Shown: positions 37,515 to 46,896 of the stretch, piece after piece
Position numbering within the stretch: position 1 is the stretch's first letter
Layout: each line of letters begins with the position of its first letter
Assembly: GCA_030694265.1 (NCBI GenBank)
Contig: JAUXYP010000001.1
Span: forward strand, 248,001-312,000
DNA: 64,000 nt
Origin: Sulfuricurvum sp.
GTDB taxonomy: Bacteria; Campylobacterota; Campylobacteria; Campylobacterales; Sulfurimonadaceae
Reading direction: 5' to 3'
Translations under genes and position numbers: made by a program
Notes under the pieces: model-generated
What the model was told of the DNA's origin: nothing
The model's input: only the letters and a program-made list of their open reading frames with translations
Database searches by the model: none

Positions 37515-39176
37515 TTAGATAACGCTTGAATTATCGAGTAGAATAGGAACCACAATCAGTGAGGCAATAACCGCCGCGATTGTACCAAAAATCAGAGAAA
37601 CGCCTAAGCCTCCGAAAACTGCATCGCTTGCAAGTAAGGTAGAGGCGAGAATAATCGCAGCAGCAGTTAAAAATATAGGTTTTGCGCGTGTCGCGGCTGC
37701 ATACGCAATCGCCTCTTTTTTCTCCATCCCTTTTTGGGTTATAAGGGATTTGGTAAAATCGATTAACAGCAGTGAATTACGAGAACTGATTCCAATAAGG
37801 GCAATAAATCCGATTAAAGAAGTGGCAGTTAAGAAAAAAGTATCGGCTGTAAAAAGATTCATAATAAAATGACCGATGATGACACCGATGATGGAGAGGA
37901 AACTGCCCAATAATACAATACCGGAAAGGGCGAAACTTTTGTAATAAATTACCATCAGCAAAAAAATCAGGAGGAGTGCTGCGATAAAGGCACCGCCTAA
38001 GTCCACAAAGGTGTCGAGGGTGACTTTCATCTCTCCATCCCATTTCAAATCATAATGCTGATGATTTTTTTTATCAATCAATTCAAGATCAAATAATCCT
38101 GTTTTATGGATCGTGTACTCGTTACTAAATTGTTCCAAAATCGTTGTACGTGCAGCCATCAGAGGATAGACTTGAGACACCATATCGGTTTCTGCTACGA
38201 CATTGCTCATTTCCCTCAGGTCTTTGTGCATAATACGGGGATTTGATTTTACCGCAACGATATTGATGACTTCAGTGATGGGTACCATCATTCCCATGCT
38301 GTTCATAAGATTGAGGCTTGAGAGTTTTAGTGTAACAGCATCTTGTGTATGGGCGTCAAATTTTTTATTTTCAGGAGTTAGGGTTAGATAAATAGGAATT
38401 TGTTCGCTTGCCTTTTGGCTATTTTTGACCGCGATACTCATTCCCTCAAATGCCATATACAGGGTGTCGTTTACTTGTTGGACGCTTAGACCTGATTGTG
38501 TGATCTTATCGCTGTTGACGTGGACCTCAAATTTATCGACGATTTCGTCTTGCATGATGTCCACATCAACGAGTCCTTTGGTTTTTTGAAAAACCTCTTG
38601 TACCCGCTGGCTTAGGTGGCGAATACCGTTTGTGTCTTCGCCGTAAATTTCCGCAACCACCGCTGCCATTGTTGGAGGGCCTGCGGGCGGTTCTGTAAAT
38701 TTGATACTTGTTTGTGGGATAAGTGTTTCACAGTGTTGGAGAATTTGGGGACGCAGACGCTGAACCATAGTATAAGATGGCTCATCACGGTGATCCTTTT
38801 TGGTCAAATTGACAACGATTTCGGCAACATTTTCGGAGTTTTTAAACTGAGACCCTTTGATAAGTCCTGCAAAATCCAACGGTGCACCACCACCCAAGAA
38901 GACTTCAGTATCAATAACTTGGCTCTCTTTTTGGATGATTTGCGTTACACATTCCCCCACTTTAGAGGTTTGTTCTATAGAACTTCCGATGGGGAGGTCG
39001 ATGTAGATGCTGTAGGTGTCACTGTTTTTCCCAGGGAGCATTTTGGCCAATACAATTTTAGAAGGGATAAGGGCAACGGCAATCATAAACGCGGCCAATG
39101 TCCCCCATAGAATCTGTTTTTTCTTTTTTGGTGTTTCTAAAACAGTGCGTAAATAATTTTCAAATTTTTGATACAT
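37515..39176 (-). CDS. RND efflux permease, C-terminal half (split gene)
   Basis: 553 residues matching the second repeat of an AcrB-type pump: one helix near the N-terminus (LWGTLAAFMIAVALIPS), a periplasmic porter domain (PPAGPPTMAAVVAEIYGED, SGLSVQQVNDTLYMAFEG), then helices 8-12 (FIAALLLIFLLMVIYY, GSFLSIIGVIIGHFIM, LIGFIALIGISSRNSLLLIDF, AVFGGLGVSLIFGTIAAVIASLIVVPILL). The residue at the AcrB Lys940 position appears to be Arg (SSRNSLLLIDF). The ATG overlaps the stop of the N-terminal half by one base (TGATG), so both halves are made from one mRNA and must associate. Substrate unknown. Confidence 0.9.
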   Translation of the reverse strand: MYQKFENYLRTVLETPKKKKQILWGTLAAFMIAVALIPSKIVLAKMLPGKNSDTYSIYIDLPIGSSIEQTSKVGECVTQIIQKESQVIDTEVFLGGGAPLDFAGLIKGSQFKNSENVAEIVVNLTKKDHRDEPSYTMVQRLRPQILQHCETLIPQTSIKFTEPPAGPPTMAAVVAEIYGEDTNGIRHLSQRVQEVFQKTKGLVDVDIMQDEIVDKFEVHVNSDKITQSGLSVQQVNDTLYMAFEGMSIAVKNSQKASEQIPIYLTLTPENKKFDAHTQDAVTLKLSSLNLMNSMGMMVPITEVINIVAVKSNPRIMHKDLREMSNVVAETDMVSQVYPLMAARTTILEQFSNEYTIHKTGLFDLELIDKKNHQHYDLKWDGEMKVTLDTFVDLGGAFIAALLLIFLLMVIYYKSFALSGIVLLGSFLSIIGVIIGHFIMNLFTADTFFLTATSLIGFIALIGISSRNSLLLIDFTKSLITQKGMEKKEAIAYAAATRAKPIFLTAAAIILASTLLASDAVFGGLGVSLIFGTIAAVIASLIVVPILLDNSSVI

Positions 39177-40765
39177 CAGTGAACCTCAGAGTCATGATCG
39201 GGTTTTTTCAAAAGGCGTACAGCCAGATAAGGGGTGAAAATGTAGGCCACAAAAAGTGACGCGATAAGTGCCACAGGGACATTGGCAGGAATAGGTTTCA
39301 TGAACTGTCCCATCATTTGTCCTACAAACGCCATTGGGACCATGGTGAGGATAATGGCAAGGGTCGCAATGTTCGTTGGTGCTCCTATCTCATCAGTGGC
39401 TTCAATCATCAGTTGATCAATATCCTGATCAGCGGCACCGGGAGCATGAAAATGGCGATGGATGTTTTCGATAACAATGATCGCGGCATCCACCAGCAAT
39501 CCCAAGCTGAGCAAAAATGCAAAGAGGGTAATACGGTTTATCGTTTGCCCTGTGAGATAAGCTACAAACAAAGTAATCGCCAAAATAGCAGGAACGGTAA
39601 AAGTCACGATAAGAGATTCTCTCCATCCCAGTACAACGGCCAGTAAAATAGCGATGATGACAATGGAAAGGAGGAGATGAAAGACGAGTTCATTAACGGC
39701 TTCGTTGGCTCTTTCACCATCATTTCGGGTTATTACGTAGTGTATTCCCTCATTTTTTAGGGCTTCTTTGTATTTTGATAATTCTTCTTTGACTTCATCG
39801 GCAATGATAACGGAATTGGCACCTTGGAGTTTGGACACAGTGAGGGTGACTTGATTGATAAGAGGTGAAAAATGACCATCAGATTTCTTAACGCTGATGA
39901 GTGCGGATTTGAAATTTTGAATATCTTGCCCTTGGGTAACTGTTGCAATATCACGTAAATAGACGGGTGCACCCATATTTTGAGAGATGATGATATTCCC
40001 GACATCTTCGGCGCTTTCAATCGCATTTTTGACACCGATCATGACAATCTCATTGGAAAGTGTTTTCCCTTTGATCTCGGGAACATTGTAGGAGAGCGAT
40101 TGGACACCTTGTACGATTTGTCCCAGAGAGAGGTTGTAGCCGCTTAAACGTTCCATATCAACGGTAACGTTGTATTGCTGCTTCTTATTCCCCTTGAGAT
40201 TGGTGACGGCAACATTATTGAGCGCGTTTATACGGTGCTGAATTTTTTTGACCCGATCTGAAAGGAGGGTTGGATTCATTTTAGGGTTATTGGCATAAAA
40301 AGCGACCGATACGATGGGGATATCAATATCAATGTCCAGTGGTTTGATAATCGGCTGCATGGCACCTTTTGGAAGGATATCCATATTCTGCATCAGCTTA
40401 TCATAAATTTTTAGATTGGAATCTGCTTTAGCCTGTCCGATGTAAAAGGCGGCATTGAGTACGGCGACATTGTCCATCGCGATTGAGTGAATGTGTTCAA
40501 TCCCTTTGACCTCTTTGAGTTTTCGTTCGAGGGGTTTAATGATGACATTCTCAACTTCATTAGCGGTTGCCCCAGGCAGGGCGATGATGACGGTTGAACC
40601 GCTGACTATCATCTGAGGGTTCTCTTCACGCGGCATCATTTCTAGCGCCAGATAACCGATGATAAGGAGGAATAGTCCTAATATAAGGGTGAGTGGATTT
40701 TTGATAAATGTCTTGGCCAGTTTCCCGGCGATATCTTTAGGCTCTGGATAGTGAGAATCAGACAT
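39176..40765 (-). CDS. RND efflux permease, N-terminal half (split gene)
   Basis: 529 residues equal to the first repeat of an RND pump: TM1 (LTLILGLFLLIIGYLALEMMPREENP), porter domain (PGATANEVENVIIKPLERKLKEVKGI), and TM2-6. TM4 reads SLGLLVDAAIIVIENIHRHF: one proton-relay Asp is kept and the second is Ala, as in metal-transporting (CusA-like) members rather than AcrB, whose sequence is VDDAIVVVEN. It ends after TM6 (FVAYIFTPYLAVRLLKKPDHDSEVH) exactly at the repeat boundary. A single insertion or deletion would leave a frame-shifted overlap; here there is a clean stop plus start. Adaptor gene lies 9 bp upstream. Confidence 0.9.
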   Translation of the reverse strand: MSDSHYPEPKDIAGKLAKTFIKNPLTLILGLFLLIIGYLALEMMPREENPQMIVSGSTVIIALPGATANEVENVIIKPLERKLKEVKGIEHIHSIAMDNVAVLNAAFYIGQAKADSNLKIYDKLMQNMDILPKGAMQPIIKPLDIDIDIPIVSVAFYANNPKMNPTLLSDRVKKIQHRINALNNVAVTNLKGNKKQQYNVTVDMERLSGYNLSLGQIVQGVQSLSYNVPEIKGKTLSNEIVMIGVKNAIESAEDVGNIIISQNMGAPVYLRDIATVTQGQDIQNFKSALISVKKSDGHFSPLINQVTLTVSKLQGANSVIIADEVKEELSKYKEALKNEGIHYVITRNDGERANEAVNELVFHLLLSIVIIAILLAVVLGWRESLIVTFTVPAILAITLFVAYLTGQTINRITLFAFLLSLGLLVDAAIIVIENIHRHFHAPGAADQDIDQLMIEATDEIGAPTNIATLAIILTMVPMAFVGQMMGQFMKPIPANVPVALIASLFVAYIFTPYLAVRLLKKPDHDSEVH

Positions 40766-40774
40766 GGTATTCTC

Positions 40775-41569
40775 CTATTGAATTTCGACGAGAGCGTACA
40801 TTCCAGGATAAACGGCCTGTCTTGCTTTGAAGGAAATTTTAACTTTGAAAGTATGGGTCATAGGGTTGGAACTAGGTATTACGGAACTGATGGTTCCAAT
40901 ACCGATAAAGCCCACTGAGGGGATAGAAATTTTGACCTTTTTACCGATAGGCGTTAATTTGAGATTGTTTTCAGCAACGTCGACATTGATCTTCAGATCA
41001 CTCATATCGGCTAAAACCATGGTTGGCATTCCCGGCATTGCCATTTCGCCCACTTTGATACTTTTTGAGATGATCACTCCGTTATTGGGAGCTACAATAC
41101 GTAAATAGCGGTATTGGTTCTTGACCTCTTTTAAACGGGCTTTGGCCTGATCAACTTGATGTTGGGCAATGGTGATTGTGTTGCGTAGATTTCTGCGAGA
41201 GAGTTCGATATTTTCAACCTCATAGCGGGAAACCATATCTTGTTGTAAAAGACGCTTGTTACGTTCCAAATTGAGTTCAAGATTTTGGTATTGGTTTTGA
41301 TACATTTGCAGTGAAAGCTCCGCTTGTGCGATTGCTGATTCGATTTGGGTTTTTGAAGAATCAATCTCTTGGGAATCAATAGTGTAGAGCAGATCGCCCG
41401 TTTTGACACGTGAACCCTCCGAGACGTTAACTTGTGTTACAAAACCCATGTTGCGGCTAGTGATCATTTTTTGGTTGTCGCTAAAAACACTGCCCGATAG
41501 GCTCAGCCCTGCTGCGCTTAATGTGGCGCTTAGGGTAAAAAGTAGAATCGATAATGTTAGTGCTTTCAT
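40775..41569 (-). CDS. RND efflux periplasmic adaptor (membrane fusion protein)
   Basis: 264 residues with an N-terminal signal sequence (MKALTLSILLFTLSATLSAAG), a lipoyl/barrel-sandwich part (VTQVNVSEGSRVKTGDLLYTIDS ... RIVAPNNGVIISKSIKVGEMAMPGMP), an alpha-helical hairpin (about 75-150) and a beta-barrel (LKINVDVAENNLKLTPIGKKVKI). It bridges the TolC-like protein and the split RND pump. Rather short for the family, with little C-terminal membrane-proximal domain. Its ATG overlaps the TolC stop (ATGA). Confidence 0.92.
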   Translation of the reverse strand: MKALTLSILLFTLSATLSAAGLSLSGSVFSDNQKMITSRNMGFVTQVNVSEGSRVKTGDLLYTIDSQEIDSSKTQIESAIAQAELSLQMYQNQYQNLELNLERNKRLLQQDMVSRYEVENIELSRRNLRNTITIAQHQVDQAKARLKEVKNQYRYLRIVAPNNGVIISKSIKVGEMAMPGMPTMVLADMSDLKINVDVAENNLKLTPIGKKVKISIPSVGFIGIGTISSVIPSSNPMTHTFKVKISFKARQAVYPGMYALVEIQ

Positions 41570-42918
41570 TTTTGAGCTCCGGCGGTAAGTTTTTCGAGGG
41601 CAAAAATGCGCTCATTTCGTTGGTTTTTGATATTTTTAAGGGCCAATATTTTTTCGATTTGTTGAGAGTGCTTGATGAGTACATCGCTCATTGAGGCAAG
41701 ATGCTCACGGTATCTCCCCTCATAATTACGGTAAATCGCTTCTGAAAGTTCTAATTCTTTGGTCAAGCTTTGAATTTGGAAATCATCATTTTGTATTTCG
41801 GTACGTATTTGATCGTATTGCAATGAAATCCCTTTTTTGGCGAGCTCCATTTGGGTTTTGCTTTTGAGGTGTTCAATGCGCGCTTTTTCGAGTGTATGAT
41901 TGTCGATACCGCCGTTGAAAAGATTCCAACTAAGCCGTGCCCCGATTGTGTAGGCTTTATGATTGCCAAAATCACCTAAAAAAGTATCGTCTGCAGTAGC
42001 GGCTTCCCCAAAAGCACCGATTTGAGGCAAATAAGAAGCAGTCGCAACGTCAATCATCTGTGAGCGTATTTCAAGACCACTGGACGCTTTTTGCAAATCC
42101 AAATTGGAAGCCATCACATCCGCTTCACTGATATTGGTCTGAACACTCTGCAAATTTGGGAGGGTGATTTCAGTAACATTTTGATTCAGTAAAAAGCTCA
42201 AATAATGTAGGGTGAGTCTTTGATTGTTTTTCAGCTCTTGAAGGGTACGGGTTACGTTTGCTTTTTTGGCCTGAACCTCGAGTAAATCCACTTTTTTGGC
42301 ATACCCTTCAGTAATCATTGCGGTTACGGTTTTCTCCAATGCCGTGATGTTGTTAAAGATGAGGTTCATGTGCGTCATCGAATCGTCAATGAGTGCCATG
42401 TCATAGTAGCTTTTACGGGTTTGGTATATTTTTTCTGCCGTTACAGTGGCCGTATCAAGCTGTTTAATTTTTTCCATCTGGGCTGCTATTTTTTCATAAC
42501 CGGTAAGTTTTCCTCCAGTATAGAGGGGGATTGAATACGCCAGTTTGGACTGATGAAAGCTTTGATAGCCTGGGTAATTGAGATCTTTTGGCATAACTGA
42601 GGCATCACCCGTATATTGAGCAAGTCCAAAATCGCCGAATGTTGCTTCACGTGAACTGAGTTTAAACCCAAATACATTGAGTGCTTCATTGGAGCGACTC
42701 GCGGTTTGAGTAAAATCGAGTGATCCATACGAGTACCCTTGCGCTATTTTGAGATCACGCTGTGCACTTTGGGTTGAGAGAGAGGCCGCTTTGATTTCGA
42801 GATTTTGTGTTTTGAGAAGTTCGATGGCATCATTGAGCGAGAGAGGAGCGGCCTGAAGTTCTAAAAAACTTAGAAATAAAGAACACGATACGATGTTGCG
42901 AAGGATGATGTGTGTCAT
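41566..42918 (-). CDS. TolC-family outer membrane efflux protein
   Basis: The track ORF starts at 43020, but the first 34 residues are unlike a signal peptide; ATG at 42918 gives MTHIILRNIVSCSLFLSFLELQAAPLSLNDAIELL, a typical signal followed by the TolC start, and has AAAGGG about ten bases upstream. 450 residues with two OEP repeats (long coiled-coil helices; PLYTGGKLTGYEKI and SWNLFNGGIDNHTLEKARIEHL). First gene of the efflux operon. The inverted repeat at 42949-42987 and a -10 box lie just upstream. Confidence 0.92.
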   Translation of the reverse strand: MTHIILRNIVSCSLFLSFLELQAAPLSLNDAIELLKTQNLEIKAASLSTQSAQRDLKIAQGYSYGSLDFTQTASRSNEALNVFGFKLSSREATFGDFGLAQYTGDASVMPKDLNYPGYQSFHQSKLAYSIPLYTGGKLTGYEKIAAQMEKIKQLDTATVTAEKIYQTRKSYYDMALIDDSMTHMNLIFNNITALEKTVTAMITEGYAKKVDLLEVQAKKANVTRTLQELKNNQRLTLHYLSFLLNQNVTEITLPNLQSVQTNISEADVMASNLDLQKASSGLEIRSQMIDVATASYLPQIGAFGEAATADDTFLGDFGNHKAYTIGARLSWNLFNGGIDNHTLEKARIEHLKSKTQMELAKKGISLQYDQIRTEIQNDDFQIQSLTKELELSEAIYRNYEGRYREHLASMSDVLIKHSQQIEKILALKNIKNQRNERIFALEKLTAGAQK

Positions 42919-42948
42919 ATCTGCAAGACCCTTTATAAGATATTTGTG

Positions 42949-42987
42949 ATACTTATTGTTATTATAAGCAATTATGGCAATAAGTAT
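42949..42987 (-). promoter_or_regulatory. Operator-like inverted repeat around the efflux operon -10 box
   Basis: ATACTTATTG (42949-42958) and CAATAAGTAT (42978-42987) form a perfect 10-bp inverted repeat with a 19-bp spacer. The spacer contains TATAAT on the minus strand (complement of 42961-42966), 40-50 bp upstream of the TolC start. A dimeric repressor bound here would cover the promoter. No regulator gene is adjacent, so the binding protein is unknown. Confidence 0.55.
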
Positions 42988-43076
42988 TTTATCTAAAAAT
43001 TGTTCATTTTCTAGTATCAATAGTAGCTAAATGATAACATAAAAGTAATATGTTTGGAATTCAAAGCGGTTTGCGG

Positions 43077-43082
43077 TAAAAT
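43077..43082 (+). promoter_or_regulatory. Possible -10 box of efp
   Basis: TAAAAT (one mismatch from TATAAT) 31 bp before the efp start, in the divergent gap shared with the efflux operon. Confidence 0.35.
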
Positions 43083-43113
43083 TCGTCTAAACAGTCTTTT
43101 GAAGGAATAAAGC

Positions 43114-43680
43114 ATGGCAACAATCGGCATGGGTGATATCAAAAAAGGGGTACGCCTCGAAATTACAGGTATCCCATATAAAGTAGTAGATTTTCAGCAC
43201 GTCAAGCCGGGCAAAGGTGCAGCCTTCGTACGTTGTAAAGTTAAAAGCTTTATGAACGGAAAAGTAATCGAAAAAACGATTCATGCAGGTGACAAGTTTG
43301 AAGTGCCAAATATTGAGCATAAAACAATGCAGTTTTTGTATGATGATGGCGATATGCTTCAGTTTATGGACAACGACAGTTACGAGCAGTTGGGTCTGTC
43401 GTATGAGCAGTGTGATGATGCAATGAAATGGATCAAAGACGGCACCAATGTTGACATGATCTTCCACAACGGAAAAGCAATCAGTGTTGACGCTCCTGAA
43501 ATCATGGAACTTAAAATCGTTGATACTCCTCCTAACTTCAAGGGCGATACCTCAAGCAGCTCTAAAAAACCAGCAACATTGGAAACAGGTGCTGTTGTAC
43601 AAGTTCCTTACCACGTTCTTGAGGGTGATATTATTCGTGTTAACACCGTCGAGGGTGAATACATGGAAAAAGTTAAATAA
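43114..43680 (+). CDS. efp: Elongation factor P
   Basis: EF-P binds next to the P-site tRNA and relieves stalling at polyproline stretches. 188 residues with the three beta-barrel domains: KOW-like ([39 protein letters not shown]), OB ([22 protein letters not shown]) and C-terminal ([37 protein letters not shown]). The tip Lys34 in PGKG is the residue modified by beta-lysine in E. coli; no modifying enzyme gene lies in this window. A clear ribosome-binding site (gaaggaa) and a terminator bracket it as a single-gene unit. Confidence 0.97.
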   Translation: MATIGMGDIKKGVRLEITGIPYKVVDFQHVKPGKGAAFVRCKVKSFMNGKVIEKTIHAGDKFEVPNIEHKTMQFLYDDGDMLQFMDNDSYEQLGLSYEQCDDAMKWIKDGTNVDMIFHNGKAISVDAPEIMELKIVDTPPNFKGDTSSSSKKPATLETGAVVQVPYHVLEGDIIRVNTVEGEYMEKVK

Positions 43681-43692
43681 ATTTACTCTTCT

Positions 43693-43725
43693 AGTTGCGG
43701 ATTTATTCCGCAACTCTTTCTTAAC
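43693..43725 (+). terminator. Rho-independent terminator after efp
   Basis: AGTTGCGGA (43693-43701) pairs with TCCGCAACT (43707-43715), a perfect 9-bp stem with a five-base TTTAT loop, followed by the pyrimidine-rich ctttcttaac. It lies 13 bp after the efp stop. Confidence 0.8.
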
Positions 43726-43811
43726 TCTTCTGTTTTAGTCACATTAAAGCCTTAACTTACTACTATCTATCAACAAACTTACATACTATTGGTAATAATA
43801 AAGGAGTTCTT

Positions 43812-44378
43812 ATGTCACGTGTACTTGTTCCTATAGCTACAGGATTTGAAGAGATTGAAGCCATTTGTATCATCGATGTGATGCGTCGTGGAGGGATCGA
43901 GGTGATTATGGGTTCATTGGATGATAATTTGCTTGTTAAAGGTGCTCATGGCATTGCAGTACAAGCTGACAGGCCGATTTCAGGGCTCAGTGCGGATGAT
44001 CTGGATATGATCGTTCTGCCTGGCGGCTGGGATGGTACAAAAGCTTTAATGCATGATCTAGCCGTTCAATCGCTGCTCAAAACAATGGACGCTAAAGGGA
44101 AAAATATTGGTGCGATCTGTGCCGCTCCACTTGCCCTTTACACCGCAGGAGTTCTCAAAGAGGGGTACACCTGTTACCCAGGTATCGAAGAGCAGATTAA
44201 GTTGGCAGGGTTTTCGGGAGATAAGGAGGATGTTGTTCAAAGCGGCAATGTTATGACCTCACGCGGGCCTGGTACCGCAATCTGTTTTGGTTTGGCAATC
44301 GTTAAGAAACTTGCAGGTGACAAAGCTTACGAGGGACTTCGCAGCGGACTGCTTGCGCAGTATTGCGCACCGCTTTAA
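43812..44378 (+). CDS. DJ-1/ThiJ/PfpI family protein
   Basis: 188 residues of the DJ-1 superfamily, with GFEEIEAICIIDVMRRGG at the N-terminus (the conserved Glu of the family) and the nucleophile-elbow Cys in GAICAAPLALYTAGVL. LPGGWDGTKAL is also typical. Closest by eye to the YajL/DJ-1 branch, proposed to act as a stress-related glyoxalase, deglycase or chaperone; the biochemical role is disputed and cannot be read from the sequence. Ribosome-binding site AAAGGAG. Confidence 0.9.
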   Translation: MSRVLVPIATGFEEIEAICIIDVMRRGGIEVIMGSLDDNLLVKGAHGIAVQADRPISGLSADDLDMIVLPGGWDGTKALMHDLAVQSLLKTMDAKGKNIGAICAAPLALYTAGVLKEGYTCYPGIEEQIKLAGFSGDKEDVVQSGNVMTSRGPGTAICFGLAIVKKLAGDKAYEGLRSGLLAQYCAPL

Positions 44379-44433
44379 TACTTTAAAGAGAAGTTGCAGT
44401 ACCATAAGGTAATTTACTTTATGGAGCACTTTC

Positions 44434-45714
44434 GTGAATCAGGACAATACCCTCAACAAAGAAGCCCTCAATTATCATGAGTTCCCACAACCGGGAAAAA
44501 TAGCAACCCAAATCACCAAATCTTTTTCATCTCAGCACGATTTGAGCATGGCCTATACTCCGGGTGTTGGGGCTCCGTGTTTGGCTATCCAAGCCAATCC
44601 ACTCGATGCTTATCGCTATACATCTAAAGGCAATCTCGTGGCGGTTATCTCCAACGGAACAGCAGTATTAGGTCTTGGTAATCTTGGGGCATTGGCATCC
44701 AAGCCGGTGATGGAAGGCAAAGCGATCCTCTTTAAAAAATTCAGCGGTTTGGATTCGTATGATATTGAGGTGGATGCGACGGATATTGATCTATTTTGCG
44801 ATACGGTTGCGGCGATTGCTCCGACATTTGGGGGAATTAATCTCGAAGACATCAAGGCACCTGAGTGTTTTGAGATTGAACGCCGTCTTGTTGAACGGCT
44901 GGATATCCCTGTGATGCACGACGATCAGCACGGTACGGCCGTGATCTCATCGGCAGCCATTATGAACGGCTGTAAAATTACGGGCAGGTCATTGGAAAAC
45001 ATTAAAATTGTGATTGTCGGAGCGGGAGCTGCGGCGATTAGCTGTGGACGAATGTATCGTTTTATGGGAGTAGGTGAAATTTATATGTGCGACTCAAAAG
45101 GGCTGATTCATGCAGGGCGCAATGATATTAATGCTCAGAAGCAAGAGTTTGCAGCAGATGAGGGGATGACGATGGAGATGGCATTTGAAAATGCGGATGT
45201 CGTAGTAGGGCTTTCAAAGCCGGGGAGTTTTACCATTGACCATATTATGCGTATGGCTTCTAATCCTATCATTTTTACCCTTGCCAATCCGATTCCCGAA
45301 CTCTTTCCCCAAGATGTTAAAGCTGCCCGTCCTGATGCGATTATCGCGACAGGACGCAGTGATTTTCCCAATCAGGTAAACAATGTGCTGGGGTTTCCGT
45401 TTATTTTTCGCGGAGCGATGGATGTGCGTGCCAAAACCATCAATATGGAGATGAAAGTAGCGGCATCCATGGCGCTGTCCGCATTGGCACAAGCTCCTGT
45501 CCCGGAATATCTGAATGAAATTTATGGCACTAAACTGCTATTTGGAAAAGAGTACATTATCCCTAAACCCTTTGATAAACGGCTTATTGTCGAAGTTTCC
45601 AGCAGTGTGGCAGAGGCGGCAGTTAAAAGCGGCGTAGCGCGTATTGATTCATTTGACTTGGAAAGTTACAAGGGTGAATTGGCACAGCGCTTAGTAGAAG
45701 ACAATTTTCTATAA
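44434..45714 (+). CDS. Malic enzyme (malate dehydrogenase, oxaloacetate-decarboxylating)
   Basis: Decarboxylates malate to pyruvate with reduction of NAD(P). 426 residues, the short bacterial form without a phosphotransacetylase extension. Motifs: [55 protein letters not shown], the metal/substrate segment [28 protein letters not shown], the Rossmann [10 protein letters not shown] and [21 protein letters not shown]. The start is GTG at 44434 with GGAG upstream. NAD versus NADP preference is not clear. Together with PEP synthase (61180) it provides a route from malate to PEP. Confidence 0.95.
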   Translation: MNQDNTLNKEALNYHEFPQPGKIATQITKSFSSQHDLSMAYTPGVGAPCLAIQANPLDAYRYTSKGNLVAVISNGTAVLGLGNLGALASKPVMEGKAILFKKFSGLDSYDIEVDATDIDLFCDTVAAIAPTFGGINLEDIKAPECFEIERRLVERLDIPVMHDDQHGTAVISSAAIMNGCKITGRSLENIKIVIVGAGAAAISCGRMYRFMGVGEIYMCDSKGLIHAGRNDINAQKQEFAADEGMTMEMAFENADVVVGLSKPGSFTIDHIMRMASNPIIFTLANPIPELFPQDVKAARPDAIIATGRSDFPNQVNNVLGFPFIFRGAMDVRAKTINMEMKVAASMALSALAQAPVPEYLNEIYGTKLLFGKEYIIPKPFDKRLIVEVSSSVAEAAVKSGVARIDSFDLESYKGELAQRLVEDNFL

Positions 45715-45740
45715 GACTTTTTGAGCATGGAGGAATGAAG

Positions 45741-46868
45741 ATGTTCGAACATCAAGATACGTTGCATGAACTTACGCAAAAAGGCTTATTCAGCAACAAG
45801 TTAAAAGCTACCCATCGCGCTATCAATGAAATATTTCCTTTTATTATCCGTATTGCGATAGCGGTCTATGATCCTGAGACAAAAGTCTTGAAGACTTTTT
45901 TACACAGTAGCGGTGAAGATAATCCTCTAAGCCATTATCAGTCACTGCTTGCAAATGCTCCTTCTTTGAAAAGTATTCTAGAAAAGGGGAGGCCTCGTGT
46001 CGTCAATGACCTCAATGAATTTGCCTATGGAGAACATGAACATACTCAAAAGATTAAAAATCAAGGGTACGCTGCAAGTTATACAATGCCTATGTATAAC
46101 GAAGGAATTTTCATGGGGTTTCTCTTTTTTAATTCAGACAAAAAAAATGTCTTTACTGAAAATGTGTTGCGCCAACTTGATGTTTATGGTCATATGATCT
46201 CGCTATTAATCATTAATGAATTTTCTTCTATTCAAACATTGACTGCTGCCGTTAAAACAACCGGTAAACTATCCCATTTAAGAGACCCTGAAACAGGAAG
46301 CCATCTTGACCGTATGTCACGCTATAGTCGTATCATCGCAAATGCTTTGGCAGATAAATACGCTCTTGATGACAGCTATATAGAACATATCTTCATGTTC
46401 GCTCCGCTGCATGATATAGGCAAAATAGGAATTCCCGATACTATTTTGTTAAAGCCAGGTGCCTTGGATGAAAAAGAATGGTCAATTATGCAGACACATG
46501 CCCATCTAGGACAAGAGATGATTGATGATCTTCTGAAAAATTTTGGACTTGTAAATTTTGAACATGTAGATATTTTACGCAATATTGCCGAATATCATCA
46601 TGAAGCCATTAACGGAACAGGATATCCTAGGGGAATAAAGGGGATTGAAATTCCTTTAGAAGCCCGTATTGTTGCTGTAGCAGATGTGTTTGATGCGCTT
46701 ACCAGTGTGCGCAGTTATAAAGAAGCTTGGAGTAATGACAAAGCGATAAGTACTCTGAAAGAACTTTCAGGGGAAACGCTGGATCAAGACTGCGTTGATG
46801 CCTTAATCCACAATATGGATAAGATAATAGAAATACAAGAACAATTTTCTCAGGATAAATTTGGCTAA
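45741..46868 (+). CDS. GAF-HD-GYP domain protein (predicted c-di-GMP phosphodiesterase)
   Basis: Two ATGs compete; GGAGGA ends right at the track start (45735) and is six bases before the ATG at 45741, so 45741 is preferred (MFEHQDTLHEL). 375 residues: N-terminal GAF-like domain (about 30-165) and HD-GYP (about 180-375) with intact motifs SHLDRMSRYS, LHDIGKIGIP, EYHHEAINGTGYPRGI and VADVFDAL. No receiver and no membrane segment, so a cytosolic sensor-phosphodiesterase with unknown ligand. It lies 26 bp after the malic enzyme gene and could share its transcript. Confidence 0.9.
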   Translation: MFEHQDTLHELTQKGLFSNKLKATHRAINEIFPFIIRIAIAVYDPETKVLKTFLHSSGEDNPLSHYQSLLANAPSLKSILEKGRPRVVNDLNEFAYGEHEHTQKIKNQGYAASYTMPMYNEGIFMGFLFFNSDKKNVFTENVLRQLDVYGHMISLLIINEFSSIQTLTAAVKTTGKLSHLRDPETGSHLDRMSRYSRIIANALADKYALDDSYIEHIFMFAPLHDIGKIGIPDTILLKPGALDEKEWSIMQTHAHLGQEMIDDLLKNFGLVNFEHVDILRNIAEYHHEAINGTGYPRGIKGIEIPLEARIVAVADVFDALTSVRSYKEAWSNDKAISTLKELSGETLDQDCVDALIHNMDKIIEIQEQFSQDKFG

Positions 46869-46872
46869 AAAA

Positions 46873-46896
46873 TATAATGCTAAATTTCGCTATAAT
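46873..46896 (+). promoter_or_regulatory. Tandem TATAAT boxes upstream of the RhlE-type helicase
   Basis: Two exact TATAAT hexamers (46873-46878 and 46891-46896), 18 bp apart, just after the stop of the HD-GYP gene. They would give a 5' leader of about 100-120 nt. Confidence 0.55.

Noticed and set aside
38616-39110. 164-residue plus-strand ORF opposite the RND gene
   Set aside because: Fully inside a well-supported coding region on the other strand; composition and lack of motifs mark it as a shadow.
37515-40765. RND halves as a pseudogene broken by a frameshift
   Set aside because: The second half has its own ATG at a TGATG coupling and the junction lies at the natural repeat boundary, with all helices intact on both sides.
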